64,000 nt of DNA from DATJKD01 sp963834855. GTDB taxonomy: Bacteria > Pseudomonadota > Gammaproteobacteria > Steroidobacterales > Steroidobacteraceae. Under the pieces are notes generated by a model. That model ran no database searches. It was not told where the DNA came from and saw only the letters and a program-made list of their open reading frames with translations. Both the position numbers and the translations under genes were made by a program. This document shows positions 18,088-27,178 of the stretch, one piece after another. Positions within the stretch are counted from its first letter, which is position 1, and every line of letters begins with the position of its first letter. The DNA lies in the NCBI GenBank assembly GCA_963834855.1, contig CAWIDH010000005.1, positions 62,001-126,000 of the forward strand, given 5' to 3'.

Positions 18088-18963
18088 TTGTCGGCAGTCG
18101 AACAGGCTCGAACGTCGCTGGGCGCAATCGCGCTGACATCGATCGCCATGCTCGCCTTCGCCGGGAACTCGCTGCTTTGCCGCCTCGCGCTCGGCCAGGG
18201 ACTGATCGATGCCGCAACCTTCACGACGGTGCGCGTGTTCTCGGGCGCGGTGCTGCTCGGCGTGCTCGCGTGGCCGAGCGCACGTCCAGCCGGGCGCATC
18301 GCGTTCGACTGGCGTACGGTGGCCGCGCTGTCCGCGTACATGGTGTGCTTCTCCTTCGCGTATCTCTCGCTCGACGCGGGAACGGGAGCACTGCTGCTGT
18401 TCGGCGCCGTCCAGCTGACGATGTTTGCCACGGCGCTGCGCACGGGCGAGCGGCTCTCGCCTCTCGCGTGGCTCGGCGTCGCGCTCGCCGTGCTCGGGCT
18501 CGGCTACCTCGTGGCGCCAGGCGTGACCGCGCCCGAACCCGCCGGTGCGTTGCTCATGACGGCTGCGGGAATTGCGTGGGGGATCTACTCGCTGCTGGGT
18601 CGCAGGAATGCGGACCCTCTGCGCGCAACCGCACTGAATTTCATCGGGTCCGTGCCGATCGTCGCGCTCGTCAGTCTGCTGGCGCTGCGAGCGTTTCACG
18701 GCAGCTGGCAGGGACTGCTGCTGGCCGTGGCCTCCGGCGCGCTGACCTCGGGGCTCGGCTACGTGGTCTGGTATGCGGCGCTGCGGCACCTTACCGCGGC
18801 GCGTGCCGCCACGGTGCAACTGTCCGTCCCGGTCATCGCAGCGATCGGCGGCGTCGCGCTGCTCGCGGAGCCGATTACCCTGCGTCTCGTGCTCGCGTCG
18901 GTGGCGACCCTCGGGGGAATCGCCCTGGTGCTCGCGAGCCGTCGCCCGCTGCAACGCCGCTGA
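18088..18963 (+). CDS. DMT-superfamily (EamA) transporter
   Basis: 291 residues with about ten hydrophobic segments arranged as two EamA repeats (first around LTSIAMLAFAGNSLLCRLAL, second around AGALLMTAAGIAWGIYSLLG). Inner-membrane permease of the drug/metabolite transporter superfamily, usually exporting small metabolites. The start is TTG 18088, supported by GGGAGG at 7 bases; no better ATG is near. The substrate is unknown. Confidence 0.9.
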   Translation: MSAVEQARTSLGAIALTSIAMLAFAGNSLLCRLALGQGLIDAATFTTVRVFSGAVLLGVLAWPSARPAGRIAFDWRTVAALSAYMVCFSFAYLSLDAGTGALLLFGAVQLTMFATALRTGERLSPLAWLGVALAVLGLGYLVAPGVTAPEPAGALLMTAAGIAWGIYSLLGRRNADPLRATALNFIGSVPIVALVSLLALRAFHGSWQGLLLAVASGALTSGLGYVVWYAALRHLTAARAATVQLSVPVIAAIGGVALLAEPITLRLVLASVATLGGIALVLASRRPLQRR

Positions 18964-19002
18964 AGATCAGCGCGCTCGATAGCTGAGAAGCGAGGCGGCG
19001 CA

Positions 19003-19435
19003 CTACGCCAGCGGGTTGCGCACCTTCAGTTCCGGGAACCGATCGAAATCCCGGTCCGCCGACCACAGCTCGCGCACACCGTGGTGCAGGCAGAGAGCGG
19101 CGATGCGTGCGTCGTGAATCAGCGGCCCTTGCACCCTCGCCGCTGTCGCCTGGTCGCGCAGCTTGTCGAGGTAGCCGTGCGCTCTCGCCGATCAGGTTGA
19201 GGTTGCCCCCGGCGAACCAGGCATCGACCGAATCGAATGCAACGGTGAGCGGAGTGGGATGTTTGAATACCTTTGGATGAGTGACGATGCTCACGAACTC
19301 GTGGATGCACGGCCAGGGAATCGCCCAGGGAGCACGGGCGCCGCGCAGGCCTTCGAGCAACTCCCTGGCAGGACGGTGATGCGGGCTGTCGGAGCGATGG
19401 GAGTAGACGAGCAGGTTGGTGTCCACGGCGATCAT
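19003..19435 (-). CDS. PIN-domain ribonuclease toxin (VapC-like), frameshifted
   Basis: About 143 residues after correction. The N-terminus MIAVDTNLLVYSHR carries the first acidic residue of the PIN active site, and CIHEFVSIVTHP the second. One extra base near 19187 shifts the frame. The homologous continuation is GYLDKLRDQATAARVQGPLIHDARIAAL then LWSADRDFDRFPELK, giving the remaining PIN acids (D in IHDARIA and SADRDF). The stop is TAG (complement 19003-19005). It overlaps the preceding antitoxin remnant by ATGA, the usual vapBC arrangement. An RNase toxin is expected; activity is doubtful as sequenced. Confidence 0.8.
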
Positions 19436-19680
19436 GCGCCGCCGACCCTTGTAGATCTCGTCCCGAATCCGGTCCCAGATCCCAGTCCTTGAACTCGTCG
19501 GTTACGCGCGCCCTTGCCGAAGGTAACGAGAGGCGGAAGCTTCCTGGTGTTGCCGTGATGCTTGCCCGCGAGCACCAGGCGCAGTCGCCGCTTCCGTCAA
19601 TGCGCGGAAGGAAGTCTCTCCTTCCGCGCCAGGCGCTGGACCCGTTCGAACAGATCGTCTGCGATGTCGATGGTCGTCAT
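19432..19680 (-). pseudogene. Broken antitoxin gene of the VapB type
   Basis: ATG 19680 opens with MTTIDIADDLFERVQRLARK, a typical RHH/VapB antitoxin N-terminus. Reading then needs several single-base shifts: to SFRALTEAAT, then LVLAGKHHGNTRKLPPLVTF, then ARVTDEFKDWD, and again before the end. The stop would be the TGA that overlaps the toxin ATG. At least three indels in under 250 bases is denser than elsewhere in the window, so this may be a true pseudogene rather than only read error. If really broken, the toxin next door has no neutralising partner here. Confidence 0.6.
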
Positions 19681-19913
19681 TCATGCGTGTCATGGTATCG
19701 CGATATGGGCACCCATCTCAACACTCCACCGCGCACGGCCCGACATCGTGCGACGGAGCGAATGTGACGCCCTCGCCAGGGCGTGACCGACGGAGCTGAC
19801 TTCCGAGCGACTGGGAAGCTTGCCTGCCACCGGAATGAACAGGTCATCGATGTCTTTCCGTCGCGCTGCGGCAAAAGGCGGAACAGCACGTTGCGGTTCA
19901 ACGGAGCCGAATC

Positions 19914-20438
19914 GTGAGCAAGAAGCAGGAATCCGCCCGACGCATCGTTACGGGTCATGACGAGAATGGAAAGTCCGTGGTCCTGTCCGATGGGTGGCCG
20001 CCGCAGCACCACTCGATGCGAGGTCCGTCGGTCGGCGCTGACTTCATCGAGATGTGGAATGCCCCGCTGGCCGTTCCGCTGCTCACCTCCGTCGAGGCAC
20101 GCGAGCCCAACGAGCGCGAATTCACGATCATGCCTGTCGCGGGGCACCTCCTGCGCATCCTCGAAATCTACCCGCCGAAGGGCGGCGGCAAACGCACGGT
20201 CATGCACCGAACGCAGACACTCGACTACGTCGTGGTGATCGAGGGAGAACTGGTGTTGCTGCTCGACGACAGCGAAGTCACCCTGAAGCAAGGTGACGTG
20301 GTCGTTCAGCGCGGAACCAACCACGCCTGGGAGAACCGCGCGGACAGGGTCGCGCGCGCAGCCTTCTTCCACATCGACGCGCAGTTCAGCGAGGAGCTAC
20401 TCGCCAAACTGCCGAAGCCACTGGAGCTGCTGCGTTAA
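19914..20438 (+). CDS. Cupin-domain protein
   Basis: 174 residues from GTG 19914, preceded by GGAG. The cupin barrel is in the C-terminal half: VMHRTQTLDYVVVIEGELVL (motif 1, with His and Glu) and LKQGDVVVQRGTNHAWENR (motif 2, with GDxxxxxGxxHxW). The group matches small single-domain cupins found near oxidoreductases. Metal binding is likely; catalysis unknown. The 232 bases upstream hold no recognisable gene, only a 7-bp-stem hairpin (ACGCCCT-CGCC-AGGGCGT, 19767-19784) without a T tract. Confidence 0.82.
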   Translation: MSKKQESARRIVTGHDENGKSVVLSDGWPPQHHSMRGPSVGADFIEMWNAPLAVPLLTSVEAREPNEREFTIMPVAGHLLRILEIYPPKGGGKRTVMHRTQTLDYVVVIEGELVLLLDDSEVTLKQGDVVVQRGTNHAWENRADRVARAAFFHIDAQFSEELLAKLPKPLELLR

Positions 20439-20463
20439 CGACTATGGCACTGGAGCAGGACGC

Positions 20464-21444
20464 TCAGTTCGAAAGTCCAGGCAGCCGCGTGCGCCGCCAG
20501 GCACCCGGCGGCATCCCCACCTGCTTCTTGAACGCGCGGTTGAAGGCTGCCTCGGAATCGTAGCCGACTTCGGCGGCCGCCTGCGCAATGCTCAATCCCT
20601 GGCTCTCGAGCAGCCGGGCCGCGAGCTGCAGGCGCCAGTTGCCGAGATAGTGCATCGCCGGCGAGCCCATGACCTCCGCGAACCGCTCCGCGAAGACGGA
20701 ACGCGACAGCCCAACTTCGCGCGCCAGCCAGTCGAGCGTCCACGGATCGGCCGGGCGGCCGTGCATCAGGCGCAGTGCGGCGCCGATGTGCCGGTCGCGC
20801 AGGGCGGCGAGCCAGCCGGTCGACTCGGGCGCCAGGCTGTCGAGGTGCTCGCGCACGGCCTGCAGGAACATCAGCTCGCTCAGCTTGGAAAGCATCGTCT
20901 CACCGCCGGCACGCGGGCTCGCCGTTTCCTTGAGCGCGATACGGATCAGGTCGTGCGTCAGCTGGCCTCCGACGCTGGAGCGCTTCACATGCAGCAGGCG
21001 CGGCAGGGTGTCGAGGATCGGGTTGAATGGCCGGGCGTCGCAGCCGAGGTAGCCGCACACGAACCGCGACGGTGCGCCCGAGCCGCCGAACTCGTTGAAG
21101 ATGAAGGGCAGCGGCCGATCGGTGGGCCGGTAATAGAGACCGAAGTCGGGGGGCGCGCGCTCGCCGGGCTCGGTGGACATGAAATGCGCATCGCCGCGCA
21201 CGAATACCACGGCATCGCCTGCCTCGAGGCGCACTTCCGGCTGCGACTCGTCCGCGAGCTGCGCCCAGCACCAGCCATCCATCATGATGTGAAATGCGAT
21301 GACGTGCTCGAAGCCGGGCATCACCTTGCCACAGATGCTGGAGATCGGCGGCGTGGCGGCAACCCAGGGCTCGCGCGCCTTGATATCGAAATATACGGCG
21401 CCGGTGAGCCGGACGGCGCGCAACACATCGGAAAGTACATCCAT
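20464..21444 (-). CDS. AraC-family regulator with cupin_6 sensor domain
   Basis: 326 residues from ATG 21444, placed after a GGGGGAAG tract; GTG 21465 is an alternative. Residues 1-190 form the AraC cupin_6 ligand-sensing domain (MDVLSDVLRAVRLTGAVYFD, then GDAVVFVRGDAHFMS). The C-terminal double HTH reads WTLDWLAREVGLSRSVFAER and LSIAQAAAEVGYDSEAAFNR, ending FKKQVGMPPGAWRR. It is divergent from the FAD oxidoreductase at 21618 and is the obvious candidate regulator for it and the following SDR; that link is positional inference. Confidence 0.92.
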   Translation of the reverse strand: MDVLSDVLRAVRLTGAVYFDIKAREPWVAATPPISSICGKVMPGFEHVIAFHIMMDGWCWAQLADESQPEVRLEAGDAVVFVRGDAHFMSTEPGERAPPDFGLYYRPTDRPLPFIFNEFGGSGAPSRFVCGYLGCDARPFNPILDTLPRLLHVKRSSVGGQLTHDLIRIALKETASPRAGGETMLSKLSELMFLQAVREHLDSLAPESTGWLAALRDRHIGAALRLMHGRPADPWTLDWLAREVGLSRSVFAERFAEVMGSPAMHYLGNWRLQLAARLLESQGLSIAQAAAEVGYDSEAAFNRAFKKQVGMPPGAWRRTRLPGLSN

Positions 21445-21617
21445 CCCTGTCTTCCCCCGCGGCACGAATCAACTCGGCCTGCCCTTCGAACGCTCTGGCC
21501 GATTCCCGGACGCCTGAGCAAGAGTTGGCGCAGGCCGATCATATTGCGCTCCACCGGCCCGATCTAGAATCGCCGCCACTCGCCAGCGCCCCGCGCCGGA
21601 CTTGAAGGAGCGATGTC

Positions 21618-23003
21618 ATGCTCGACCCTAAAGCCGCCACCGTCTTCGCGCAAGGTATCCGCGGCCCCGTAATCCAGCCCGGCGACGCCGGGTACGAGGA
21701 AGCGCGCAAGCTCTACAACGGCATGATCGACAAGCGTCCGCGCATCATCGCGCGATGCGTGGACGTCGCCGACGTGATCGCAGCGGTGAACTTCGGTCGC
21801 GAGCAGGGACTCTTGATCGCGATCCGTGGCGGCGGGCACAACGGGCCCGGCCTCGGCAGCTGCGACGACGGCCTGGTGATCGACCTGTCGTCGATGCGGA
21901 GCGTCCGCGTCGATCCGGCGAAGCGCACCGTGCGGGTCGATCCGGGATGCACTTCGGGCGATGTCGATCATGCCACGCATGCCTTCGGGCTCGCGGTGCC
22001 ATTCGGTATCGTCTCCTCCACCGGAGTGGCCGGGCTGACGCTCGGGGGCGGGACCGGCTATCTCACGCGCAAGTACGGACTCACGATCGACAACCTCCTC
22101 GAAGCGGACGTCGTACTCGCCGACGGCAGCTTCGTCACCGCAAACAAGGCCGAGCATCCGGATCTCTTCTGGGCGCTGCGCGGCGGCGGCGGAAATTTCG
22201 GCGTGGTGACGAGCTTCCTGTTTCAGGCGCACCCGGTGAGCAGCGTCTACGCGGGCCCGATCTTCTGGGATGCGAAGGACGCCAGGGCGGTGATGCGCGC
22301 CTACCAGGATTTCCTGCCGACCGCGCGCGAGGAGCTGGGTGTATTCGTCGGCCTCAAGACCGTGCCGTCGACCGACCCGTTCCCGCGGGAGCACTGGGGC
22401 AAGCGCGCCTGCGCGGTGATCGGAAGCTTCAACGGCAGCGCCGCCGACGGCGAGAAAGCCATCGCACCGCTCCTCGAGGCGTTGCCTCCGCCGATGTTCA
22501 ACTGGATGGGGGCGATGCCGTTCCCCGCGATACAGGGCCTGTTTGATCCATTCTTTCCGAAGGGGCTGCAGTGGTACTGGAAGGGCGACTTCGTGAAATC
22601 GCTGCCGGACGAAGCGATTGATGCTCACATCGCGCAGATCCTGAAGGCGCCGACAGACATGGCGTTGATGCACCTGTACCCCATCGACGGGGCCGTGCGC
22701 CGCGTCGCCCGTGATGCGACCGCGTGGAGCGCGCGCGATGCGACCTGGTCGCTGGTGATTGCGGCCATCGGCAACGATCCGAAGCAGGCTGAGGCGCTTA
22801 AGACCTGGGGTCGTGGCTACTGGAAGGCCGTGCATCCGTTCAATCTGGACGGGGCCTACGTCAACTTCATGATGGACGACGAGATCGACGGACGGATTCA
22901 GGCGAGCTACGGAGCGAATTACGCGAAGCTCGCGACGGTGAAGAAGAGATACGACCCGCAGAACCTGTTCAGGGTGAACCAGAACATCCGTCCCGCTGCC
23001 TGA
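21618..23003 (+). CDS. FAD-linked oxidoreductase (berberine-bridge-enzyme family)
   Basis: 461 residues. The FAD-binding_4 domain shows IRGGGHNGPGLGSCDDGLVI (the GGGHN loop whose His can hold FAD covalently) and GLTLGGGTGYLTRKYGLTID. The C-terminal BBE domain ends YDPQNLFRVNQN. No signal peptide, so cytoplasmic. Such enzymes oxidise sugars, alkaloids or other alcohols/amines with oxygen; substrate not predictable. It starts behind GAAGGAG and sits divergent to the AraC regulator, followed by an SDR gene in the same direction. Confidence 0.92.
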   Translation: MLDPKAATVFAQGIRGPVIQPGDAGYEEARKLYNGMIDKRPRIIARCVDVADVIAAVNFGREQGLLIAIRGGGHNGPGLGSCDDGLVIDLSSMRSVRVDPAKRTVRVDPGCTSGDVDHATHAFGLAVPFGIVSSTGVAGLTLGGGTGYLTRKYGLTIDNLLEADVVLADGSFVTANKAEHPDLFWALRGGGGNFGVVTSFLFQAHPVSSVYAGPIFWDAKDARAVMRAYQDFLPTAREELGVFVGLKTVPSTDPFPREHWGKRACAVIGSFNGSAADGEKAIAPLLEALPPPMFNWMGAMPFPAIQGLFDPFFPKGLQWYWKGDFVKSLPDEAIDAHIAQILKAPTDMALMHLYPIDGAVRRVARDATAWSARDATWSLVIAAIGNDPKQAEALKTWGRGYWKAVHPFNLDGAYVNFMMDDEIDGRIQASYGANYAKLATVKKRYDPQNLFRVNQNIRPAA

Positions 23004-23084
23004 GGCAGCACCTCCGGTGCTGGTTTCCAAGCCGCACCGATGCGAAGATCGCGCTCGGATTCCGGCGGCGCGGCAGACCGACAC

Positions 23085-23861
23085 ATGAGCAGACTGCAGG
23101 GAAAGGTCGCGGTCATCACCGGCGGTGCCGGCGGGATCGGCCGGGCCGCAGGCGCCCTGTTCGTGCGCGAAGGTGCCTCGGTACTCCTCGTCGATCGACC
23201 GGAATCCGGCGTCGAAGGCGCAGCACGCGAGATTGGCGGAGCCGTTGCTGCCTTCGCAGCGGACGTTACTGATTCGTTGCAGGTCGATGCCTACATGCGC
23301 GACGCGCAGGATCGCTTTGGCGGTCTGGACATCGCACTTCTGAACGCAGGCATCGAGGGTCTGTACACGCCGCTCGAGGAGTATCCGCCCGAGACCTTTG
23401 CGAGGGTCTTAGCGGTCAACGTCGGCGCCGTGTGGCTGGGACTGCGAGCGGCGATCCGACCGCTGCGGCAACGAGGCGGCGGTTCCGTCGTCATCACCTC
23501 ATCGATCCAGGGATCATCGGCGCTCCCCTACACGTCCGCCTACACCACCTCCAAGCACGCGGTGATTGGCATGATGAAGGGCGCAGCGCTGGAACTCGCG
23601 AAGGACAATATCAGGGTCAACTGCATCATTCCCGGCATGACCGACACGCCGATGATGGATCGGATTCATGAAGCCTCCGGCGCGCCGGAGCAAATGGCGG
23701 CGGCCGTCAGGGCGACCATACCGATGCGTCGCTATGGGCGACCCGAGGAAATCGCCCGCCTGATGCTTTTCCTCGCGTCACAGGAAAGCAGCTACTGCAC
23801 TGGTTCTACCTACGTCGCGGACGGCGGGATCCTCGCGTCGTGGACGTCGACACCCGATTGA
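23085..23861 (+). CDS. Short-chain dehydrogenase/reductase
   Basis: 258 residues from ATG 23085. The NAD(P) loop is TGGAGGIGRAAG near residues 12-23, with NAG in LLNAGIEG. The catalytic Ser is in SSIQGSS, and the Tyr-x3-Lys is YTTSK (SAYTTSKHAVIG). The C-terminal RYGRPEEIARLMLFLAS and GSTYVADGG are classic. It probably works with the upstream FAD oxidoreductase, from which it is separated by about 80 bases; substrate unknown. Confidence 0.93.
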   Translation: MSRLQGKVAVITGGAGGIGRAAGALFVREGASVLLVDRPESGVEGAAREIGGAVAAFAADVTDSLQVDAYMRDAQDRFGGLDIALLNAGIEGLYTPLEEYPPETFARVLAVNVGAVWLGLRAAIRPLRQRGGGSVVITSSIQGSSALPYTSAYTTSKHAVIGMMKGAALELAKDNIRVNCIIPGMTDTPMMDRIHEASGAPEQMAAAVRATIPMRRYGRPEEIARLMLFLASQESSYCTGSTYVADGGILASWTSTPD

Positions 23862-23968
23862 GTCGCAGCGACGAACTGGTCGCAAAGCTGCTGAAGCCTC
23901 TGGAGCTAGTCGACGACTGCAAGCGTCGTTGCGCAGACTGCGACGTGCAGAATCGGACGGACGACGCG

Positions 23969-24484
23969 TCAGCGCGCCGTCGTGTAGTCCGCCGGCCGCG
24001 GGGTGATGTACCTCGCCGGCTTCAGTCCGCGCTCCTTCACCAGGCTGTCGATCATCAGCATGATGTCGCTGGCGTCCATGACGCTGAGGTAATTCCCTTC
24101 CTGATCGAAGTTGACGTTGGCGCCGTGAACGACCATCACCGTCTCGGTCGGTTCGGTGTTGTCGGCCGGCACCGTGAGCTGGTGGATCGAGCCCCCTGGC
24201 TCATACAGGTAGCACCCCGCGGTTTGCGGCTGGTTCGGGTACTCGACGTAGTTCCACTTGCCTGAGAGCGTGAACAGGTGAACGGTACCCGTGTGGTAAT
24301 GCCTGGGCAGCACCACGCCGGGGTGGAAGATCACGCGCAGTACCCAGATGCCGACGTTCGGATCGAGGAACAACGGCTGGACATCGACGCCCGGGACACC
24401 GGGCATGGCGTCCTTGTAGATCGGCAATTCCCGTGTGTTGAGGGTGAGCAGTTCCTTGTGGTCGTAAATCGTCCTGGGAATCAT
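23969..24484 (-). CDS. 2,4'-dihydroxyacetophenone dioxygenase-family cupin
   Basis: 171 residues. The start at ATG 24484 is fixed by a perfect GGAGGT 7 bases upstream. Cupin motif 1 is LPRHYHTGTVHLFTLSGKWN (His ligands), and motif 2 is YEPGGSIHQLTVP. The overall sequence fits the family of the aromatic-ketone-cleaving dioxygenase DAD, which cleaves a C-C bond using Fe(II). The exact substrate here is not known. It is divergent from the cupin at 24735 with a 250-base shared upstream region. Confidence 0.8.
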   Translation of the reverse strand: MIPRTIYDHKELLTLNTRELPIYKDAMPGVPGVDVQPLFLDPNVGIWVLRVIFHPGVVLPRHYHTGTVHLFTLSGKWNYVEYPNQPQTAGCYLYEPGGSIHQLTVPADNTEPTETVMVVHGANVNFDQEGNYLSVMDASDIMLMIDSLVKERGLKPARYITPRPADYTTAR

Positions 24485-24734
24485 CTGTAGACCTCCTTCG
24501 ACAATCAGAACCGGCCCTGAGCGACACCCCAAAGGTGCGGGTGCCCGGCACGGCATCTTGCTGGCGTGCCCGCGTACTTGGTAGACCCTGAGATCGGGCG
24601 GAGATGATCCCAGCAGTGCACGCGACCGGCTTGACATTTGGCGACTATCATCCTTGCCCTGGCAGAAATTCCTGGACGAGCTGGGAGGGTGCGTTCGTAT
24701 AGTGCGCCGTCCAGCCCATGCGAAGGAGGACGTC

Positions 24735-25208
24735 ATGACGCGCAAGATCGGGATTGACCAGGCACCGGGCGTGCGAGGCTCGGCCTATCCGTCGCCATTC
24801 GATGAGCCCTGCCGGGAACGCTATCGGCGACGGCTCGGCGATGCGGCCGGGCTCACGCAGTTTGGAGTGAATCTGCTCGAGCTGCAGCCGGGCGCCTGGT
24901 CGAGTCAGCGACACTGGCACACGGTGGAGGACGAGTTTGTGTACGTCCTCGAGGGCGAGGTCGTGCTCGTGACCGGTGCCGGCGAAGAGCTGCTGAAGAG
25001 CGGTGATTGCGCGGGCTTCCCTGCCGGCGCAGCCGATGGCCATCATCTGCAGAATCGCTCGACGCGCGCAGCGACCGTTCTCGAGATCGGCACGCGTCGA
25101 CCGGAAGATGACGAAGCCTTCTACCCCGACATCGACCTGCATGCGCTCAAGGGTCGCGCGGGTTATGCGCACCGGGACGGACGACCGTACCCGCGCGACG
25201 GGACGTAG
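24735..25208 (+). CDS. Cupin-domain protein
   Basis: 157 residues from ATG 24735, preceded by AAGGAGG at 5 bases. The barrel shows WSSQRHWHTVEDEFVYVLEG (metal-binding H-x-H and E) and LKSGDCAGFPAGAADGHHLQ. The C-terminal tail FYPDIDLHALKGRAGYAHRD is typical of small cupins of this subgroup. Role unknown; likely a metal-binding enzyme or binding protein. It is divergent from the DAD-type cupin and followed 52 bases later by the GFA gene. Confidence 0.82.
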   Translation: MTRKIGIDQAPGVRGSAYPSPFDEPCRERYRRRLGDAAGLTQFGVNLLELQPGAWSSQRHWHTVEDEFVYVLEGEVVLVTGAGEELLKSGDCAGFPAGAADGHHLQNRSTRAATVLEIGTRRPEDDEAFYPDIDLHALKGRAGYAHRDGRPYPRDGT

Positions 25209-25260
25209 GCCGCCAGCCGGGAACGCATGACCACCAACGCCTACGATCCGTGGTGACCAC

Positions 25261-25620
25261 ATGCTCGCCGGTACTTGTCATTGTGGAGCCGTACGAATCG
25301 AAGTCCCACGTCGGCCGCGCATGCTCACGAACTGCAACTGCTCGATCTGTCGGCGATACGGGACGCTGTGGGCGTACTACAAAGCGTCTGATGTGCGTGT
25401 TGTTTGCAAGCCGGGTGCGACAGAGTCGTATTCCTGGGGTCGCAAGGAATTGAGGTTTGTGCGCTGCGCGACCTGCGGCTGCGTCACGAACTGGAAACGA
25501 GCGCGTCCGCGAAAGGTGAACTACACGGGCGTGAATATGCGGAACTTCGAACCAAGCGCGCTGGATGGGGTGAGGATCCGTCTGCTCGACGGAGCCGACA
25601 CGTGGAAGTACCTTGACTGA
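25261..25620 (+). CDS. GFA-family (CENP-V/GFA) zinc protein
   Basis: 119 residues. It has the three zinc motifs of the GFA fold: CHCGAV, CNCSICRRYG and CATCGC. Family members include the glutathione-dependent formaldehyde-activating enzyme, but most GFA proteins have no proven function. The frmA/fghA pair is 21 kb away in this window, so a direct link is not supported. Start ATG 25261; the ribosome-binding site is weak. Confidence 0.88.
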   Translation: MLAGTCHCGAVRIEVPRRPRMLTNCNCSICRRYGTLWAYYKASDVRVVCKPGATESYSWGRKELRFVRCATCGCVTNWKRARPRKVNYTGVNMRNFEPSALDGVRIRLLDGADTWKYLD

Positions 25621-25633
25621 AGAAGAATCGGCC

Positions 25634-26116
25634 ATGACGGCCACTTCGCGACCGCGCCGCCTCGGCACGTGCACCGCGACAGTCGGCCTGGCGATCCTGT
25701 TACTTCACGGCTGCGCGAGCACCCCACCGCAGGACGTCGCGGCCCCTGATGTGATTGCGCAGTTGTCGGCACAGGCGGATGCCTGGGACAAGGCTATAGT
25801 TCGGAAGGATCGCGCTGCCATCGAACAGAGCATGTCGGAAGACTTTCGTCAGATCGACGGCGCGGGAAATGTTGAGTCCAAGGCCTCATTCGTCGACGGG
25901 CTCATGTCTTCCGATCTGCAGATCGATCCGTACGTCGTTGAAGACTTCGACGTTCGAGTCTACGGAGACGTGGCTCTCCTGAGCGGTCGCACCCGCATGA
26001 CGGGCAGGTATCAGGGGACGCCCTTCACCAGCCACTATCGCTACATAGACGTGTACGTCCTTCGCCAGGGCCAGTGGAAGGTTGTCAGCGTACAGATATC
26101 CCGCATTCCCAACTGA
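25634..26116 (+). CDS. Putative lipoprotein with SnoaL/NTF2-like domain
   Basis: 160 residues from ATG 25634, 13 bases after the GFA stop, with GAAGAAG upstream. The N-terminus has a hydrophobic segment ending LLLHGCAS, close to a lipobox but with His at position -2. The rest fits a DUF4440/SnoaL-like fold: AWDKAIVRKDRAAIEQSMSE, VRVYGDVALLSGRTRMTG and YRYIDVYVLRQGQWKVVSVQ. Members are small exported or cytosolic proteins of uncertain function. Likely anchored in the envelope and co-transcribed with the GFA gene. Confidence 0.78.
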   Translation: MTATSRPRRLGTCTATVGLAILLLHGCASTPPQDVAAPDVIAQLSAQADAWDKAIVRKDRAAIEQSMSEDFRQIDGAGNVESKASFVDGLMSSDLQIDPYVVEDFDVRVYGDVALLSGRTRMTGRYQGTPFTSHYRYIDVYVLRQGQWKVVSVQISRIPN

Positions 26117-26245
26117 CCTCCGATTTCGATCCGCACGCGCCGGGAGCCCCCTACGGAACCCCAGCGACGCCGCATGTGACAATTCGTGCCGAAAGCGATA
26201 GGGTTATCTATCAGTGTGCGGCGACCTCTGCAGGGAAAGGCTGAG

Positions 26246-27178
26246 ATGAACGTCCGCGACTTCCTGGATGTGAAGGTCCTCTGCGAGGCCGGCAGCATGC
26301 GCAAGGCCGCGCAGCAGATCGGGATCTCGCAGCCGACGCTCAGCAACCGGATCGCGCACCTCGAGGAGAAGCTGGGCGTCAAGCTGTTCGACCGCAACCA
26401 CCGGCGATCGAATCCCACGGCGCTCGCGCGCTTCATCGCCAGTCGCGCCGACGTCATTTCCAGCGAGGCCGAGGCGCTCAGCCGGGAAGTCAGGCGGGTG
26501 AGCCAGGGTCGCGAAGGCTGCGTGACGCTGGGCCTGGGTCCCGGGCCGATGCGCGCGCTCTTGCCGGCCATCGTCGCCGCGGTCGCGCGCCGCTCGAAGA
26601 TGCTCTCCCTCAAGGTCGTCTCCGGCGATAACGCCCGGCTCGGAGAGTGGCTTCGGTCCCGGCAGATCGACATCGCCGTCTGTCCGCCGATCGACGGAGA
26701 CGACGCGGAGATCGTGCGCGAGCTCACGGCCGACGTGCACAGCGTGATCGTCGCGAAACCGGACCATCCCGTCTTCAACGGCGGCGCGAAGGACTTCGCC
26801 TCGCTGCTCGATCAGCGCGTCGCGGTGCCGCAGTTCGAGCCGGCGGAGCGGGACTACATCCAGAAGAACTACGGTGTGGACGTGGACGCGCGCCCCGGCT
26901 GGATCTACTGCTCGGACTACGACCAGATCGTCCGCATGATGACCAACGGCATGCCGCTGCTGTCCGGCGGGCCGGCCATCGTGTTCCGGCGTGAAATCGA
27001 GAACGGCGTGCTCAGGGTGGTCGACACGCCGGTTCCATTCCGGACAGCGTTCGCCGTGCAGACCAACAGGACCGCCTATCCGTTTCCAGCGGTCCTTGGC
27101 CTGCTCGAGATCGTGGTCGAGACGTTCAGCGAGGTGATGGCGGCGGACCGCCGCGCGCACGGCTCCGCCGCATCATGA
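26246..27178 (+). CDS. LysR-family transcriptional regulator
   Basis: 310 residues from ATG 26246, preceded by AGGGAAAGG. HTH: MRKAAQQIGISQPTLSNRIAHLEEKLG. The effector-binding domain follows (VTLGLGPGPMRALLPAI through DIAVCPP to the end). It stands alone, convergent with the DUF2950 gene: the two stop codons interlock in the palindrome TCATGA at 27173-27178. Target genes are not evident. Confidence 0.92.
   Translation: MNVRDFLDVKVLCEAGSMRKAAQQIGISQPTLSNRIAHLEEKLGVKLFDRNHRRSNPTALARFIASRADVISSEAEALSREVRRVSQGREGCVTLGLGPGPMRALLPAIVAAVARRSKMLSLKVVSGDNARLGEWLRSRQIDIAVCPPIDGDDAEIVRELTADVHSVIVAKPDHPVFNGGAKDFASLLDQRVAVPQFEPAERDYIQKNYGVDVDARPGWIYCSDYDQIVRMMTNGMPLLSGGPAIVFRREIENGVLRVVDTPVPFRTAFAVQTNRTAYPFPAVLGLLEIVVETFSEVMAADRRAHGSAAS

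Noticed and set aside
19767..19784. Hairpin ACGCCCT-CGCC-AGGGCGT as a terminator for the antitoxin or the cupin
   Set aside because: Stem of seven bases, no T tract on either strand, and not at the 3' end of any gene on the right strand.
25261..25620. GFA gene as part of the frmA-fghA formaldehyde operon
   Set aside because: It is 21 kb away in a different operon with a lipoprotein gene, and most GFA proteins are not formaldehyde-activating enzymes.
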